A stretch of DNA of 38,614 nucleotides from Planktotalea frisia (GCF_001890925.1 NZ_MLCB01000138.1:1-38614), one strand, 5' to 3'. Shown: positions 25,437-33,750, counted from the first letter of the stretch. Notes: a model not told the origin generated them from the sequence alone. A program made the numbers and translations.

Positions 25437-26513
25437 TTAGGCAAACCGCGCGGGCCGATAGGGTGCCAACCAGCGCGCTGTATCGTTGCTCACCCCGTGC
25501 AAAATCTCCTGCCCGATCAATTCGCCCATCAACGCAGCCAGCGTTATCCCTGAATGCAACGTCGCCGCATAAAGCCCCGGCGCGACCTCACCTACCGCCG
25601 GAAATCCGTCCTTTGGAATAGGGCGATGTGCCAAATGCATTGCTCCCAATTGCAAATCCGCTTCGGGAAATAACGCGCGCAAACGCGTCATTGAGCGCTC
25701 TGCCGCGACATCAGGATGCGCATCCAAATCAGCCGCGCTATCGCCCTGATGCCCAATCGCCGCTGGCGTCATCAACGCCCCATTCGGCAACTGCCGAACT
25801 TCCCCGAAATCTGTCGCAAGCACATGGTTCAACCGCCACGCAACTGGCTTGGTTGTCAGCACCAATGCAGGACGATGCAGCATCGGCAATGCGATACCGA
25901 CGTCCTTCAAAAGCGCTTCAGTCCCCGTACCGGCGGCGACCAAAACGCGGTCTGCCTCAAACACACCCTGCTCGGTACGCACGCCACAAATCTGCCCTGC
26001 GTTTTGCATAAATCCCTGCACATGAAACCCGCGCGCCACCTTGGCACCAAGTGCAATCACCGCCTCTAAAAACCGTTCCGCAATCGCTGCAGGTTCAGCA
26101 ACCCCCTCCGCCGCAAAGCGAATCGCGCGCTCTGGAACGACCCCAAGTGCAGGTTCCCAAGCTGCTATCGCCGCGCGATCTAGGGTTTCGCTAGGATATC
26201 CCTCAGCTAGCAAAGCCTCGAACTGCGCATCGAACGCATCGTCCGCGAATTCCCAACACAGCCCACCTGTCCAGCGCACAGGCACATCCAGCCGTTTTTG
26301 CAAACGATGATATGCCGCAATGCCTTCTACGCGAAGTGCGTGATACTCAGGATTTTCAAAGAAGGACGCGTTGATCCAGCCAAAACTCCCCTCTGTCGCG
26401 CATGCAGCGCCACCATCCAGCACCAACACATCCGCGCCGCGGGATACCAACTCAAATGCACTTGCCGCGCCAATGATGCCCGCGCCGATCACAATCACCT
26501 TCAACTTGCTCAT
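25437..26513 (-). CDS. FAD-dependent amino acid oxidase/dehydrogenase (DadA type)
   Basis: This is a 358-residue flavoprotein of the glycine/D-amino-acid oxidase (DAO) family. The N terminus has the FAD-binding VIVIGAGIIGAASAFELVSRG; the C terminus has the closing motif HRPIPKDGFPAVGEV...HSGITLAALMGELI. Such enzymes oxidise secondary or D-amino acids or sarcosine-like amines; the exact substrate is unknown. I start at ATG 26513 (MSKLKVIVIG), preceded by a G-rich stretch; an upstream TTG at 26552 would add 13 residues. It is inverted relative to the surrounding transport genes and splits them into two halves, with a divergent 107-base gap to the permeases. It probably acts on the same imported compound or on a breakdown product. 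Confidence 0.88.
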   Translation of the reverse strand: MSKLKVIVIGAGIIGAASAFELVSRGADVLVLDGGAACATEGSFGWINASFFENPEYHALRVEGIAAYHRLQKRLDVPVRWTGGLCWEFADDAFDAQFEALLAEGYPSETLDRAAIAAWEPALGVVPERAIRFAAEGVAEPAAIAERFLEAVIALGAKVARGFHVQGFMQNAGQICGVRTEQGVFEADRVLVAAGTGTEALLKDVGIALPMLHRPALVLTTKPVAWRLNHVLATDFGEVRQLPNGALMTPAAIGHQGDSAADLDAHPDVAAERSMTRLRALFPEADLQLGAMHLAHRPIPKDGFPAVGEVAPGLYAATLHSGITLAALMGELIGQEILHGVSNDTARWLAPYRPARFA

Positions 26514-26620
26514 TCGAACCGCCCCCCCGGACCATATATTTTCTTGCGTCAAATGCGTTTGTCACTTGGCCTCTCACGCATCTTCCTTCATCCTATGCCC
26601 ACCTTTGAAAAGAAAGCCAG

Positions 26621-27502
26621 ATGTTCAGTTTTTGCAGTGACCCCTCCCTACTGGATCGCTTCTATTGGCTCTCGTGCTATCTCACGACAGGCAAGCACAT
26701 GGGCTTTTACGCCTCGTTTGGCACTGTCCTTTTGCTCCTCGCGATCACTGCGCCAACCGCGCTCGCCTTTGGCTTTTTCGGAGCCTCTGCTGCACGCTCA
26801 AACGTCGCACCGCTTAGGTGGCTCGGTAAAGGCTACATTTCCGTTGTGCGCGGCGTCCCTGATATCGCCTTTTTCTTGTTCTTTATCATAGCACTAGACC
26901 AAGGCATCGAATATCTGCGCCACAAAGTAACGTGCTCCGATTGGGATCAACCTATCCGGCAAGGTAACGACTTCATCGTTTGCGATGCAGCTAAAATGCC
27001 CCTGGGATCAGCGCCGCAATGGATGCACGAAAGCTATGGTTTCGCCCTTGCTGTACTGACTTTCGCCATCGTCTTTGGCGCATTTGCAGCCAATGTTTTG
27101 TTCGGTGCAATGCGCGCCGTGCCACGTGCGCAGATAGAAACCGCTGAAGCCTACGGAATGACGCGCAAGCAAAGCTTCTGGCGCATACTGGTGCCACAAA
27201 TGTGGGTCTTTGCACTGCCTGGCCTCAGCAATCTTTGGATGGTTCTGATCAAAGCAACACCGCTCCTTTTCTTGCTCGGCATCGAAGACATCGTCTACTG
27301 GGCGCGTGAACTGGGCGGTACTAAAACATCACGCTTCACGGACTACCCGCACGGCGATTGGCGTGTCTGGTACTTCCTGTTCCTCCTGATCTTTTATCTC
27401 GCCTTCACCAAGGTCTCAGAAATTGTCCTTGAACGCCTCATGACCCGCCTCACACACGGCCAAGCCACCACTGGCGGCGAAGCACAAAGGAAGGCCGCAT
27501 AA
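26621..27502 (+). CDS. ABC transporter permease, HisQ/HisM type (with insert)
   Basis: This membrane component is 293 residues, longer than typical HisQ (about 230). It has hydrophobic helices around 31-52, 76-93, 139-162, 194-221 and 249-268. The EAA loop that contacts the ATPase is TAEAYGMTRKQSFWRILVPQ (174-193). Between helices lies an insert of about 45 polar residues (95-138) containing Cys105 and Cys121, which by topology should face the periplasm and could form a disulphide. The ribosome binding site is weak (AAAGAAAG). It overlaps the second permease by one base (TAATG). It should pair with the ATPase and binding protein of 23834-25374. Confidence 0.9.
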   Translation: MFSFCSDPSLLDRFYWLSCYLTTGKHMGFYASFGTVLLLLAITAPTALAFGFFGASAARSNVAPLRWLGKGYISVVRGVPDIAFFLFFIIALDQGIEYLRHKVTCSDWDQPIRQGNDFIVCDAAKMPLGSAPQWMHESYGFALAVLTFAIVFGAFAANVLFGAMRAVPRAQIETAEAYGMTRKQSFWRILVPQMWVFALPGLSNLWMVLIKATPLLFLLGIEDIVYWARELGGTKTSRFTDYPHGDWRVWYFLFLLIFYLAFTKVSEIVLERLMTRLTHGQATTGGEAQRKAA

Positions 27503-28311
27503 TGGAAGAGTGTCTTCAAACTATTGCGGACTACGGCTTGCGCTCTATCGGGATCGGGCAGAGGCTTCTTCCGAAAGACAATTTCACGCTTTGCCAGCAA
27601 ATGACCTTGATCGGTTCCGGCATGATCTGGAACATTTATTTCGGCATATGCGCGTTAATTTTCGGGTTCTTCTTCGCCACCGCTCTCGCTGTCGGCAAGG
27701 CCGCGCAAAGCGTTTGGCTGCGCAAACCCTCAGAATGGTTCATCTTTCTCTTTCGCGGCTCACCCCTGTTTATCCAATTTTTCTTTGCATACTTCCTGTT
27801 CCTTTCGCTCAAGGGTGTCAGCCCGATCTTCAACCCCTTCACCGCAGCATGGCTTGGTGCGTTGATCGTTCTGTTTTGCAACACTGCAGCCTACACAGGC
27901 GAGATCTTCTACGGCGCACTCCGCTCCATCCCCAAAGGGGATGTAGAGGCCGCAGATGCCTACGGATTGACAGGTATGCCCCGGTTCAAGCGTATCATTT
28001 GGCCAACCATGCTGCGCCTTGCATGGCCTGCCTACACGAATGAAGCGATCTTCCTGTTTCACGCCACAACGCTGGTTTTCTTCACAGGGTTTCCCGCTTG
28101 GCAGCAACGTGGTGATGCACTTTATTACGCGAATTACTTCGCAGATAAGACGTTTAACCCATTTGTGCCCTACCCGATTCTCGCTGGCTATTTCATCATC
28201 CTAACCTTGATAGTCATCAGCGGTTTCGGTTTCGTTAATCGCCGTTTGAACCGCCATCTTCCGCAAGAACATCGCAGCAAACTCAAGCTGCGCGCCAATA
28301 TAATTCGCTAA
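27502..28311 (+). CDS. ABC transporter permease, HisQ/HisM type
   Basis: This is the second permease subunit, 269 residues, with a cytoplasmic or periplasmic N-terminal extension of about 35 residues. Helices lie near 42-64, 80-101, 115-131, 185-200 and 225-244. The conserved RGSPLFIQFFFAYF (85-98) and the EAA loop EAADAYGLTGMPRFKRIIWP (149-168) place it in the polar amino acid family. It shares its start A with the upstream stop, so the two permeases are made in equal amounts and form a heterodimer. It is followed 11 bases later by the first glutamine-synthetase-like gene, which ties transport to metabolism. Confidence 0.92.
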   Translation: MEECLQTIADYGLRSIGIGQRLLPKDNFTLCQQMTLIGSGMIWNIYFGICALIFGFFFATALAVGKAAQSVWLRKPSEWFIFLFRGSPLFIQFFFAYFLFLSLKGVSPIFNPFTAAWLGALIVLFCNTAAYTGEIFYGALRSIPKGDVEAADAYGLTGMPRFKRIIWPTMLRLAWPAYTNEAIFLFHATTLVFFTGFPAWQQRGDALYYANYFADKTFNPFVPYPILAGYFIILTLIVISGFGFVNRRLNRHLPQEHRSKLKLRANIIR

Positions 28312-28322
28312 AAGAGGCACAT

Positions 28323-29657
28323 ATGGACACGTGGTTATCCGAACATCCTGACATCCGTTCCATTCGCGTTGCCGGCTGTGATCTGAACGGCCAAGCACGC
28401 GGCAAACGCATCCCGACGCGTTTTGCTGGTAAAATCACCGAAGACGGAAGTCGTTTCCCGTTTTCCGTGCTCAATCTCGACATTTGGGGCGAAGATATTG
28501 AAGACAGCCCGCTGGTCTTTGACAGCGGCGATGCGGACGGGGTTCTTTTGCCAACAGAACGTGGTTACCTTCCGATGCCTTGGCTCGGCACGCCGACTGC
28601 GTTGCTCCCTGTTTGGATGTTTCACGAGAACGGCAAGCCTTTTGACGGCGACCCGCGTCAAGCGCTCGCGCGCATCAAGGAACGCTATACAGAACAAGGG
28701 CTTACCGCCGTCGTCGCAACAGAAATGGAGTTTTATCTGATCGACGACACAGGTCGCATGCCGCGCACTGTCCCGTCCCCTCATAATGGTAAACGCCGCA
28801 CCGGTTCAGAGACGCTGGGCCTACGCGCGCTCGACGCGTTCGATGAGTTCTTCACTGACCTCTATGACGCCTGCGAGGCGATGGATATCCCCGCCGATGC
28901 CGCCATTTCCGAGGCTGGCCTTGGCCAATTCGAGATTAACCTGATGCATGTCGATGACATGCTCAAAGCCGCTGATGATGCGTGGCTCTTCAAACTGCTC
29001 GTACGGGGTCTTGCGCGCAAACACGGGTTTGCCGCCAGTTTCATGGCCAAACCCTATGCGGATTATTCTGGCAACGGCATGCACATGCACTTTTCGGTCC
29101 TCGACACGGACGGTAACAATATCTTTGATGATGGCGGTCCCAAAGGCTCTGAACAGCTCCAAAATGCTATCGCCGGATGCCTGAATGCGATGCCCGGGTC
29201 CATGCTGATCCTCGCGCCGCATGCCAACAGTTATGATCGCCTTGTTCCCGGTGCACACGCGCCCACAAAACTGTGCTGGGGCTATGAAAATCGCACCGTT
29301 GCGATCCGCGTTCCGGGCGGCAATCACAAGGCACGGCGCATCGAACACCGCGTTGCGGGTGGCGACGTGAACCCCTATCTTTTGCTCAGCGCCGTCCTCG
29401 GTGCCGCCCTCGATGGGATTGCTCAAAAGCTGACACCCCTCGCCCCTGTTACCGGCAACGCCTACGCGCTCGATGCGCCCGAATTGCCCGCAACTTGGCA
29501 AGACGCGCTCGATGTTTTCCAAACTGATCCAGCGGTCGCGCGTATCTTTCCCAAAGCACTGATCAACAATATGGCGATGACCAAACGGCAGGAAATCGGC
29601 GAAGTCGCGACCCTATCGGAAGAAGAGCGGATTGCGCTCTATCTTGAGTTCCTCTAG
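28323..29657 (+). CDS. glutamine synthetase-like ligase 1 (PuuA type)
   Basis: The product is 444 residues of the glutamine synthetase superfamily, related to gamma-glutamylputrescine synthetase, which joins glutamate to an amine using ATP. Metal-binding and catalytic motifs are intact: EMEF (134-137), EAGLGQFEINL (197-207), NGMHMHFS (251-258, catalytic-loop His254/His256), ENRTVAIRVP (322-331) and RRIEHRVAGGDVNPY (338-352). The N-terminal beta-grasp is short (VAGCDLNGQARGKRIP). True GlnA regulatory features (adenylylation Tyr loop) are not seen, so it is a catabolic or amine ligase and not the ammonia-assimilating enzyme. The exact amine is unknown. It starts 11 bases after the permease, and a PuuA-like paralogue lies two genes on. 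Confidence 0.9.
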   Translation: MDTWLSEHPDIRSIRVAGCDLNGQARGKRIPTRFAGKITEDGSRFPFSVLNLDIWGEDIEDSPLVFDSGDADGVLLPTERGYLPMPWLGTPTALLPVWMFHENGKPFDGDPRQALARIKERYTEQGLTAVVATEMEFYLIDDTGRMPRTVPSPHNGKRRTGSETLGLRALDAFDEFFTDLYDACEAMDIPADAAISEAGLGQFEINLMHVDDMLKAADDAWLFKLLVRGLARKHGFAASFMAKPYADYSGNGMHMHFSVLDTDGNNIFDDGGPKGSEQLQNAIAGCLNAMPGSMLILAPHANSYDRLVPGAHAPTKLCWGYENRTVAIRVPGGNHKARRIEHRVAGGDVNPYLLLSAVLGAALDGIAQKLTPLAPVTGNAYALDAPELPATWQDALDVFQTDPAVARIFPKALINNMAMTKRQEIGEVATLSEEERIALYLEFL

Positions 29658-29683
29658 CGTTTTTAAAACTCCAAAGGTGATCC

Positions 29684-30367
29684 ATGAAAATCGGTATTCT
29701 GCAAGCCGGACACGCCCCTCCTGCCATGATCGAGGCGCGCGGCGATTACACGCAAATGTATTCAGAAATGCTCGACCAAGACACGTTTACCTATCAAACG
29801 TGGAGCGTCGTCGACATGGAATTTCCCGCAGGCCCAGAGGACGCGGATGGCTGGCTTATTTCCGGCTCCAAGCACGGTGCCTATGAGGATCATCCGTTTA
29901 TACCACCGCTTGAACAACTCATTCGCGATATCTCCGCTTCAAACCGCCCACTTGTTGGCGTTTGCTTTGGTCATCAGATCATCGCGCAAGCACTCGGTGG
30001 CACGGTGGAAAAGTTTGATGGCGGTTGGTCTGTTGGTCAACAAAACTACGATATCAACGGCGAGAATATGCAGCTGAACGCGTGGCATCAGGATCAAGTG
30101 ACCACCCTGCCCGAGGGTGCAAAACGCGTCGGCAGCAGCGATTTTTGCGAAAACGCGATGCTCTATTATGAAGGCAAAGCGCTGACCATCCAACCGCACC
30201 CTGAATTTGACGCGCGCTCTATCGATGCGCTGCTCACGACCAAGGCCAAAGGCATCGTCCCCGAAGATCTGCAAAGCGTTGCGCGTGATCGCCTCGCATT
30301 GCCCGATCACAACGCCATCATGGGCGCCCGCCTTGCGCATTTCTTCAAAACAAAGAGCCTCACATGA
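29684..30367 (+). CDS. class I glutamine amidotransferase-like hydrolase
   Basis: The product is 227 residues with the complete class I triad: nucleophile Cys94 in GVCFGHQ and His172-Pro-Glu174 (IQPHPEF). The oxyanion segment WLISGSKHGAYED is also present. Fold and motifs are GuaA-like. It is not the C26 type seen in E. coli PuuD, which has a different Cys context, yet its position between two glutamine-synthetase-like genes suggests that it hydrolyses a gamma-glutamyl compound produced by them, a PuuD-like role. A role supplying ammonia is possible but less likely in a catabolic unit. Its stop overlaps the start of the second ligase by 4 bases. Confidence 0.88.
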   Translation: MKIGILQAGHAPPAMIEARGDYTQMYSEMLDQDTFTYQTWSVVDMEFPAGPEDADGWLISGSKHGAYEDHPFIPPLEQLIRDISASNRPLVGVCFGHQIIAQALGGTVEKFDGGWSVGQQNYDINGENMQLNAWHQDQVTTLPEGAKRVGSSDFCENAMLYYEGKALTIQPHPEFDARSIDALLTTKAKGIVPEDLQSVARDRLALPDHNAIMGARLAHFFKTKSLT

Positions 30368-31722
30368 GCGACTGGACCAAAAACCTCCCGGAGACCGCCG
30401 CCGCCTATCTTGAGGGCCGCAAATTGGACGAGGTGGAATGCATCATCTCCGACCTGCCAGGCATCGCGCGAGGCAAGGCAGTACCAGCCAGCAAATTCGC
30501 GAAGCAGGACCAGTTTTTCCTTCCTGACTCCATTTTTTATCAAACAATTACAGGCGATTGGGGCGAAGCGGCTGGTGATGAAGGATTCATCGAAAAGGAC
30601 ATGATCCTTAAGCCGGATATGACCACGGCCACCGCTGCTCCCTGGACAGGCGACTGGACATTGCAGGTCATTCACGACGCCTATGATCGCAAGGATCAGC
30701 CCGTCATGTTCTCTCCGCGCAACGTTTTGAAACACGTGGTTCAACAGTATCGCGACCGTGGTCTTGAGCCTGTCGTGGCCCCCGAAATGGAATTTTTCCT
30801 CGTCGCGCGCAACATTGATCCGGCCATTGCCATCAAGCCAATGATGGGCCGTTCGGGCCGTCCCGCTGCCGCGCGTCAGGCTTATTCGATGACTGCGGTG
30901 GACGAATTTGGCCCCGTGATCGACGACATCTACGACTTTGCCGAAGCGCAGGGCTTTGAGATCGACGGTATCACCCAAGAAGGCGGTGCAGGGCAGCTTG
31001 AAATCAACCTTCAGCACGGTGATCCGGTTAAACTGGCAGATGAAGTTTTCTTCTTCAAACGTCTCATCCGCGAGGCCGCTTTGCGCCATGATTGCTTTGC
31101 AACCTTCATGGCCAAACCGATTGAACAAGAACCCGGAAGCGCGATGCACATCCACCACTCGATCCTTGATATCGAGACAGGTCAGAACATCTTTTCCGGT
31201 CCACAGGGCGGTGAAACAGATGCGTTTTTCCACTACATTGCAGGTCTGCAAAACCACCTGCCCTCCGCCATCGCAGTGCTAGCACCTTATGTGAACAGCT
31301 ATCGTCGCTACGTCAAAGATCACGCTGCGCCGATCAATCTAGAGTGGGCGCGCGATAATCGCACGACGGGTATTCGAATACCTCTCTCTGATCCGAATGC
31401 GCGCCGCGTCGAGAACCGCCTCGCAGGGATGGACTGTAATCCCTACCTCGGCATCGCGGCGTCATTGGCTTGTGGCCTTCTAGGCCTGATCGAGGAAGAG
31501 CGCCCCGACAAACAGTTCAAAGGCGACGCATATGATGGCGAAGAGGATATTCCGCGCACCCTTGGCGAAGCTTTGAACGTCTTTGAGGAAGCCACTGATC
31601 TGCACGAGATTTTGCACCCCGAATTTGCCCGCGTTTACGCAATCGTAAAGCGTGCGGAGTATGAAGAGTTTCTTCAGGTTATTTCGCCATGGGAACGTGA
31701 ACACCTTCTGTTGAACGTATGA
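30364..31722 (+). CDS. glutamine synthetase-like ligase 2 (PuuA type)
   Basis: This is the second glutamine synthetase superfamily ligase, 452 residues. Motifs are intact: EMEFFLV (141-147), EGGAGQLEINL (206-216), SAMHIHHS (259-266), RDNRTTGIRIP (330-340) and RRVENRLAGMDCNPY (347-361). It differs widely from ligase 1 in the N-terminal 120 residues and in the active-site neighbours (AMHIHHS versus GMHMHFS), so the two are old paralogues that may use different amines. It resembles the glutamate-putrescine ligases of marine Rhodobacterales. It overlaps both neighbours by 4 bases (ATGA), which implies coupled translation with the hydrolase and the FAD oxidase. Confidence 0.9.
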   Translation: MSDWTKNLPETAAAYLEGRKLDEVECIISDLPGIARGKAVPASKFAKQDQFFLPDSIFYQTITGDWGEAAGDEGFIEKDMILKPDMTTATAAPWTGDWTLQVIHDAYDRKDQPVMFSPRNVLKHVVQQYRDRGLEPVVAPEMEFFLVARNIDPAIAIKPMMGRSGRPAAARQAYSMTAVDEFGPVIDDIYDFAEAQGFEIDGITQEGGAGQLEINLQHGDPVKLADEVFFFKRLIREAALRHDCFATFMAKPIEQEPGSAMHIHHSILDIETGQNIFSGPQGGETDAFFHYIAGLQNHLPSAIAVLAPYVNSYRRYVKDHAAPINLEWARDNRTTGIRIPLSDPNARRVENRLAGMDCNPYLGIAASLACGLLGLIEEERPDKQFKGDAYDGEEDIPRTLGEALNVFEEATDLHEILHPEFARVYAIVKRAEYEEFLQVISPWEREHLLLNV

Positions 31723-33023
31723 ACCTTCTGTTTTCGAACGATAAACGTGGGGAATATCCAGACAGTTGGTATGCGCACGATGCCACCCCTTTGGCCTCCT
31801 TCGAGCAGTTTCGCGGCGAAACCTCTGCAGATGTGTGCATTGTCGGTGGCGGCTACACAGGACTTTCCGCAGCACTGCATCTGGTCGAACTTGGCTATGA
31901 TGTGGTCCTTTTAGAAGCGCACCGCGTCGGTTTCGGCGCGTCTGGTCGCAACGGCGGGCAGCTTGGCTCTGGTCAACGCATGGATCAGGACGGACTAGAA
32001 AATTTGATGGGCAAAGACGTTGCGCATAAATTCTGGGACATGGCTGAAGATGCGAAGCGCCTAGTTAAGAGCCTGATTGCGCACCATAATATTGACTGTA
32101 ACTTAAAGCCAGGCATTGCTGATCTAGGTTTTGGCAAACGCGATGTCGCCGAACTGCAAGACTATTCCAAAAAGCTCAAAGATGATTACGGCTACGCCGA
32201 CGCGAGCCCGCTGAGCAAAGACGAGGCCCAAGCCCTGTGCCCTTCCCCAGCATACAATGGCGGCATGATGGATTGGGGCGCGGCGCATTTGCAGCCACTC
32301 TCGTTTGCGCTTGGCCTCGCCAAAGCCGCATCATCCGCAGGTGCGCGCATCTTTGAAAACGCCCATGTGCACTACATCAAAGAGGGTGCCAAAGTACTCG
32401 TGCAAACCGATCAAGGCCGTATAAAGGCCGATCATTTGATCCTCGCGGGCAACGGATATCTTGGCAATCTCAACCGTAAAGTCGCCGCGCGCGTGATGCC
32501 GATTAACAATTTTATCGCTGCCACCGAACCCTTAGACGATGACGCCGTAAAGGTTTTAACAAAAGATATTGCCGTCGCGGACACGAAATTTGTGGTGAAT
32601 TACTTCCGCCTCAGCCACGATAAACGCCTGCTTTTTGGGGGTGGCGAAAGCTATGGTTACCGCTTTCCCAGCGATATCGCCGCGAAAGTGCGCAAACCGA
32701 TGACAGAGATTTTCCCGCATTTGCGCAATGTGAAGATCGACTACGCTTGGGGTGGCACGCTCGGCATTACGATGAAGCGCATGCCCTACCTTGCCCGCGT
32801 CGCGCCCAATATTCTAAGCGCGTCGGGCTATTCTGGACATGGTGTTGGCAATGCTGTGCAAGCAGGAAAGTTGATGGCTGATGCGATCCAGGGTCAGGAC
32901 ACGGGGTTCAACACCATGGCGAGCATACCAACTCCTAGTTTCCCCGGAGCCGGCGCGTTTCGTACACCGCTTTTGACGCTCGCGATGAGCTATTATGCCC
33001 TGCGCGATCGTCTTGGTGTGTGA
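31719..33023 (+). CDS. FAD-dependent oxidoreductase, PuuB/OrdL type
   Basis: This is a 434-residue flavoprotein of the gamma-glutamylputrescine oxidase group. It oxidises the amine of a gamma-glutamylated substrate to an aldehyde, releasing ammonia and hydrogen peroxide. The N-terminal SWYAHDA leader, the FAD-binding CIVGGGYTGLSAALHL (40-55), the family motif GFGASGRNGGQL (71-82) and the C-terminal GYSGHGVGNAVQAGKLMADAI are all seen. It overlaps ligase 2 by 4 bases. The aldehyde dehydrogenase (PuuC) needed for the next step is not in the window. Its stop codon directly abuts that of the convergent phaR gene, with no bases between. Confidence 0.93.
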   Translation: MNLLFSNDKRGEYPDSWYAHDATPLASFEQFRGETSADVCIVGGGYTGLSAALHLVELGYDVVLLEAHRVGFGASGRNGGQLGSGQRMDQDGLENLMGKDVAHKFWDMAEDAKRLVKSLIAHHNIDCNLKPGIADLGFGKRDVAELQDYSKKLKDDYGYADASPLSKDEAQALCPSPAYNGGMMDWGAAHLQPLSFALGLAKAASSAGARIFENAHVHYIKEGAKVLVQTDQGRIKADHLILAGNGYLGNLNRKVAARVMPINNFIAATEPLDDDAVKVLTKDIAVADTKFVVNYFRLSHDKRLLFGGGESYGYRFPSDIAAKVRKPMTEIFPHLRNVKIDYAWGGTLGITMKRMPYLARVAPNILSASGYSGHGVGNAVQAGKLMADAIQGQDTGFNTMASIPTPSFPGAGAFRTPLLTLAMSYYALRDRLGV

Positions 33024-33587
33024 CTATTTGCTCAGTTTGGAGAGCTTTTCCTGAAGGTCCGCCAATTGAGTTTTGATCGCATCTAAATCTTCTCTAGATT
33101 CAGTCGCTTCCACCTTTGGGTCTTCTACTTTTTCAGCCGAGGGCGGTGTCCATTGCCCCCCTGTCATCGCCTTGAAAAACGCCTCTTGCTGAGAACGAAA
33201 TGCTTCCATTCCCGGCATCTGCGCGATGGGGTTCACTTTGGTGATGTTATCAACGACTTTGCTCTGACTGTCGCGCAGCATGTCAAACGACATCGCCAAA
33301 AACTGTGGTACGACACTGCTCGCTTGACTGGTGTAGCTGCGCACAAGATCGGTCAGCACCGCGACAGGTAAAACACTTTCGCCTTTGCTTTCCCGCTCTG
33401 CTACGATTTGCAACAAATACTGCCGTGTCAGATCATCGCCGGACTTCAGATCAATGATCTTCACATCGCGCCCTTCGCTGATGAAACCGGAGATATCCTC
33501 GAGCGTCACGTAATCGCTGGTCTCTGTATTATAGAGACGACGACTCGCGTAGCGTTTGATCAAAAGTGGGGTCGTGGCGTCGGTCAC
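33024..33587 (-). CDS. phaR: polyhydroxyalkanoate synthesis repressor PhaR
   Basis: PhaR is a DNA-binding regulator that also binds PHA granules. When granules form it leaves its operators and phasin is made. The 187 residues have the conserved N-terminal PHA-accumulation-regulator domain (about 8-72: KRYASRRLYNTETSDYVTL, then VKIIDLKSGDDLTRQ), a second conserved segment (about 75-135) and a charged C-terminal helix. The start is GTG at 33587, preceded by GGGAGG; no nearby ATG fits. TGC-rich sequence 20-57 bases upstream suggests autoregulation. It lies downstream of phaP but behind a terminator, so it is probably transcribed separately. Confidence 0.95.
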   Translation of the reverse strand: MTDATTPLLIKRYASRRLYNTETSDYVTLEDISGFISEGRDVKIIDLKSGDDLTRQYLLQIVAERESKGESVLPVAVLTDLVRSYTSQASSVVPQFLAMSFDMLRDSQSKVVDNITKVNPIAQMPGMEAFRSQQEAFFKAMTGGQWTPPSAEKVEDPKVEATESREDLDAIKTQLADLQEKLSKLSK

Positions 33588-33606
33588 TTTAGGCTCCCTC
33601 CCAAAA

Positions 33607-33644
33607 TGCAGCAGTGCAGAAAAAGTCTATGCGAGTGCAGCACG
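33607..33644 (-). promoter_or_regulatory. TGC-rich PhaR-type operator before phaR
   Basis: The minus strand reads CTGCACTGCTG (33619-33609), one base off the CTGC-N3-GCAG pattern reported for PhaR of a related genus, followed by two further TGC units (TGCACT and CTGCAC) over 33631-33644. Its position upstream of the GTG start of phaR fits self-repression. Confidence 0.5.
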
Positions 33645-33654
33645 AAAGGGAACC

Positions 33655-33686
33655 CAAAAGAAAAGGGCCGATCTTGCGATCAGCCC
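33655..33686 (-). terminator. rho-independent terminator after phaP (minus strand)
   Basis: On the minus strand GGGCTGATC and GATCGGCCC form a 9-bp stem with one U-G wobble and the loop GCAA, followed by TTTTCTTTT. It lies 65 bases beyond the phaP stop and separates phaP from phaR. Confidence 0.8.
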
Positions 33687-33750
33687 TGTCATTCAACGCC
33701 TGTGTGGGAGGACACCCGCGCGAACGTTCTTGTAGCTCAAAAAGCCAAGC

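Noticed and set aside
28821-29522. 233-codon open frame on the minus strand
   Set aside because: It is a mirror of ligase 1 codon usage, with no protein-like domains.
30307-31257. 316-codon open frame on the minus strand
   Set aside because: It is antisense to the hydrolase end and ligase 2, both well supported; no ribosome binding site or recognisable motif.
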